Shown one piece after another: positions 62,100-64,000 of a stretch of 64,000 nucleotides of DNA. A program made the translations under genes and the position numbers. The notes under the pieces are model-generated. The model was not told the origin of the DNA, made no database searches, and worked only from the letters and a program-made list of their open reading frames with translations. Each line of letters starts with the position of its first letter. The stretch's first letter is position 1. The DNA is from Verrucomicrobiales bacterium (lineage in GTDB: Bacteria > Verrucomicrobiota > Verrucomicrobiia > Verrucomicrobiales > DEV007), in contig JARGPI010000005.1 in NCBI GenBank assembly GCA_029213005.1, forward strand, positions 1 through 64,000, given 5' to 3'.

Positions 62100-64000
62100 A
62101 TGAGCATTGAAAAAGTGACGTGCCAGGTCGGCACGCAGGAAATCGAGTTTGAAGTTGGACGCATGGGTAAGTTGGCGGATGGAGCCGTCACTGTGCGAGT
62201 CGGCGATACCGTAGTGATGGTCACTGCTGTTTCTCAAACCAACATTAGAGAAGGTCAGGACTGGTTCCCGCTTTCTGTCGAGTACAAAGAAAAAGCGGCT
62301 GCGGCTGGACGTTTCCCCGGAGGTTACTTCAAACGTGAAGGACGCCCCACTGAGAAAGAAATTCTGACTTGTCGGATGACCGACCGTCCCCTTCGCCCAC
62401 TCTTCCCTAAAGGTTATTTTTACGACACTCAGGTCGTTTCTCTTCTTCTGAGTGCTGATGCTGTTAACGACGCGGATATTCCGAGCATGAACGGTGCATC
62501 CGCTGCTCTTTGTGTTTCCGATATTCCTTTCGCAGGACCTATCGCAGCCGTCAGAGTTGGATTGGTTAACGGAGAGTTTGTTGCTAACCCAACTTTCGAA
62601 CAGCGCGAAGAAAGCACGCTCGATCTCGTTTACGCTGGCCTTCGGGACAAAGTGATCATGATCGAAGGTGCTGGTGACGAAGTGCCTGACGACAAGTTCA
62701 AAGAAGCACTGACTTTTGCTCAGGAGTCTATCCAGCCGCTAATCGAAGCTCAGGAAAAACTGATGCAACTTTGCGGTAAAGAAAAACGTCAGCCTGACTT
62801 GCTTTTGGTTAACGACGAGATCCTTAACGTCGCCTACGAAGTCTGTGGTGATCGCATCGAGGAAGCTCTCATGATTAAGGCCAAAGTCGCTCGCGGCAAA
62901 GCCGTTGGAGCTCTTCGCGACGAGGTTGAAGCCGCCGTTCTTGAAAAATTCCCCGAAGCAGGAAATTTCGAAATTAATCAGGCTTTTGATTTCATGCAGA
63001 AGAAGTCAGTCCGCCTTTCCCTTCTTAATGACGGAAAGCGTATGGACGGACGTGGCGAGAACGACATTCGTGATCTCTCCGCTGAAATCGACGTGATGCC
63101 AAGAACTCACGGATCATCGCTTTTCGCCCGTGGGGAAACCCAGGCATTGGCGCTCGCAACCCTCGCTCCCGGCGATGAAGTTCAGTATCTCGACAACTAC
63201 GCAGGTGGCGAAGACACCAAGCGCTTCATCCTTCACTACAACTTCCCGCCTTTCTCAGTTGGTGAGTGCGGAAGAATGGGTGGAATGAATCGTCGCGAAA
63301 TCGGTCACGGAGCCCTCGCTGAGCGCTCAATCGAGCCGGTTATCCCAGATCTTTCCGAGTTTCCCTATGCGATTCGTGTTACCAGTGAGGTGATGGAGTC
63401 AAATGGTTCGACTTCGATGGCATCCGTTTGCTCAGGTTCACTGGCGCTTCTCGATGCGGGAGTCCCGATCAAAGCCAACGTCGCTGGTATTTCCTGCGGA
63501 CTGGTTGCTGACATCGACGACGAAGGAAACTTCAAAAGGCACGTCACCATTCTCGATATCATCGGAAGCGAAGATTTCTTTGGCGACATGGACTTCAAAC
63601 TTTGTGGAACCCGCGAGGGTGTCACCGGTTACCAGCTTGACCTCAAGCTTCCCGGTATCCCACTCGAAATCCTCTTCGAAGGTATCGACAAGACTGTCGC
63701 GGGCCGGATGAAAGTGCTCGACGTTATGGACAACGTCATCAAAGACGCCGGTAAGATGAGCGAATACGCTCCTCGAATCGAAACGATCCAAATCGACCCG
63801 AGCAAGATTGGTGAGCTGATTGGACCTGGTGGTAAAAACATCAAAGGTATCCAGAGCGAAACTGGAGCCGATGTCAGCATTCAGGACGACGGAACCGTCA
63901 ATATCTACGCAGCAAACAAAGAAGGTTTGGAGCGTGCGATAGAACTGGTTAAGCGCGTCTCAGCTGAGATCGAGATCGGAACGATCTACCACGGCAAGAT
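62100..64000 (+). CDS. pnp: polyribonucleotide nucleotidyltransferase (PNPase), 3' end outside window
   Basis: A partial gene: ATG at 62100, open to the right edge (633 codons visible). PNPase phosphorolytically degrades RNA 3' to 5' as a trimer and works in the degradosome. Visible are the first RNase PH domain (GRFPGGYFKREGRPTEKE, DRPLRPLFPKGYF), the helical linker, the second RNase PH domain with its active site (GDEVQYLDNYAGGEDTKRF, SNGSTSMASVC, with the DIIGSEDFFGDMDFK aspartates), the KH domain GPGGKNIKG, and the start of the S1 domain (GTIYHGKI). No internal stop or frameshift. Confidence 0.97.
   Translation, partial: MSIEKVTCQVGTQEIEFEVGRMGKLADGAVTVRVGDTVVMVTAVSQTNIREGQDWFPLSVEYKEKAAAAGRFPGGYFKREGRPTEKEILTCRMTDRPLRPLFPKGYFYDTQVVSLLLSADAVNDADIPSMNGASAALCVSDIPFAGPIAAVRVGLVNGEFVANPTFEQREESTLDLVYAGLRDKVIMIEGAGDEVPDDKFKEALTFAQESIQPLIEAQEKLMQLCGKEKRQPDLLLVNDEILNVAYEVCGDRIEEALMIKAKVARGKAVGALRDEVEAAVLEKFPEAGNFEINQAFDFMQKKSVRLSLLNDGKRMDGRGENDIRDLSAEIDVMPRTHGSSLFARGETQALALATLAPGDEVQYLDNYAGGEDTKRFILHYNFPPFSVGECGRMGGMNRREIGHGALAERSIEPVIPDLSEFPYAIRVTSEVMESNGSTSMASVCSGSLALLDAGVPIKANVAGISCGLVADIDDEGNFKRHVTILDIIGSEDFFGDMDFKLCGTREGVTGYQLDLKLPGIPLEILFEGIDKTVAGRMKVLDVMDNVIKDAGKMSEYAPRIETIQIDPSKIGELIGPGGKNIKGIQSETGADVSIQDDGTVNIYAANKEGLERAIELVKRVSAEIEIGTIYHGK

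Overview
The window is ordinary chromosomal DNA, about half G+C and densely coding on both strands. I see no insertion sequences, phage genes, CRISPR arrays or rRNA. The gene mix points to the Planctomycetota-Verrucomicrobiota group, most likely Verrucomicrobiota: two exported Cys-type sulfatases around a DUF6807 (PmoA-like) protein, a Tat-exported Gfo/Idh/MocA oxidoreductase, an SHD1-domain exported protein, very large TPR proteins and many starts without a clear Shine-Dalgarno. This placement rests on gene content only.

Layout. 1-12.4 kb: ACT-domain malic enzyme; an AraC regulator divergent from a three-gene aldolase / sugar isomerase / dehydrogenase cassette; a NYN-LOTUS protein; a BatA-vWA membrane protein; a kinase-like/PP2C fusion; glycerol kinase; a second Gfo/Idh/MocA oxidoreductase. 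12.5-23.6 kb: mutS, a coiled-coil membrane protein whose start codon lies in a hairpin, sixA, leuB, an SHD1 exported protein, an aldo/keto reductase, two small proteins, a TPR-glycosyltransferase-like protein, rppH and a second SixA-like phosphatase. 23.7-31.2 kb: a 1673-residue TPR protein with an embedded C39-like papain fold, a MerR-like regulator, rnhB and a LOG-family protein. 31.3-38.3 kb: an exopolysaccharide operon on the minus strand (tyrosine autokinase, glycosylphosphotransferase, polymerase-like membrane protein, GT2, PIG-L deacetylase). 38.5-42.3 kb: Tat-exported oxidoreductase, exported esterase, metY. 42.6-47.3 kb: a three-gene module resembling the Ralstonia Phc 3-OH-PAME signalling system. 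47.3-55.7 kb: tRNA-Ala, PBP1A, an orphan TAXI-type binding protein, galE, a lipoprotein, DUF4250 and PilZ-like genes, metF, and a parvulin-type isomerase. 55.8-64 kb: sulfatase, DUF58, DUF6807, sulfatase, LON-domain protein, rpsO and the 5' part of pnp.

The main discovery candidates are as follows. (1) The Phc-like module, in which the predicted signal methyltransferase carries a receiver domain and a PilZ-like domain, followed by a six-TM histidine kinase and a receiver-kinase hybrid with degenerate ATP-binding motifs. (2) A family of five intergenic elements made of 11-bp GTAC-N3-GTAC units separated by exactly 11 bp, always just downstream of a stop codon. (3) A kinase-like domain fused to PP2C. 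(4) The giant TPR protein with an apparently intact Cys-His-Asp triad. Several structured leaders (15.08, 38.3-38.4, 61.64 and 61.95 kb) look regulatory.

Numbering: residue positions refer to the start codons chosen here. Where an upstream in-frame start exists, it is mentioned.
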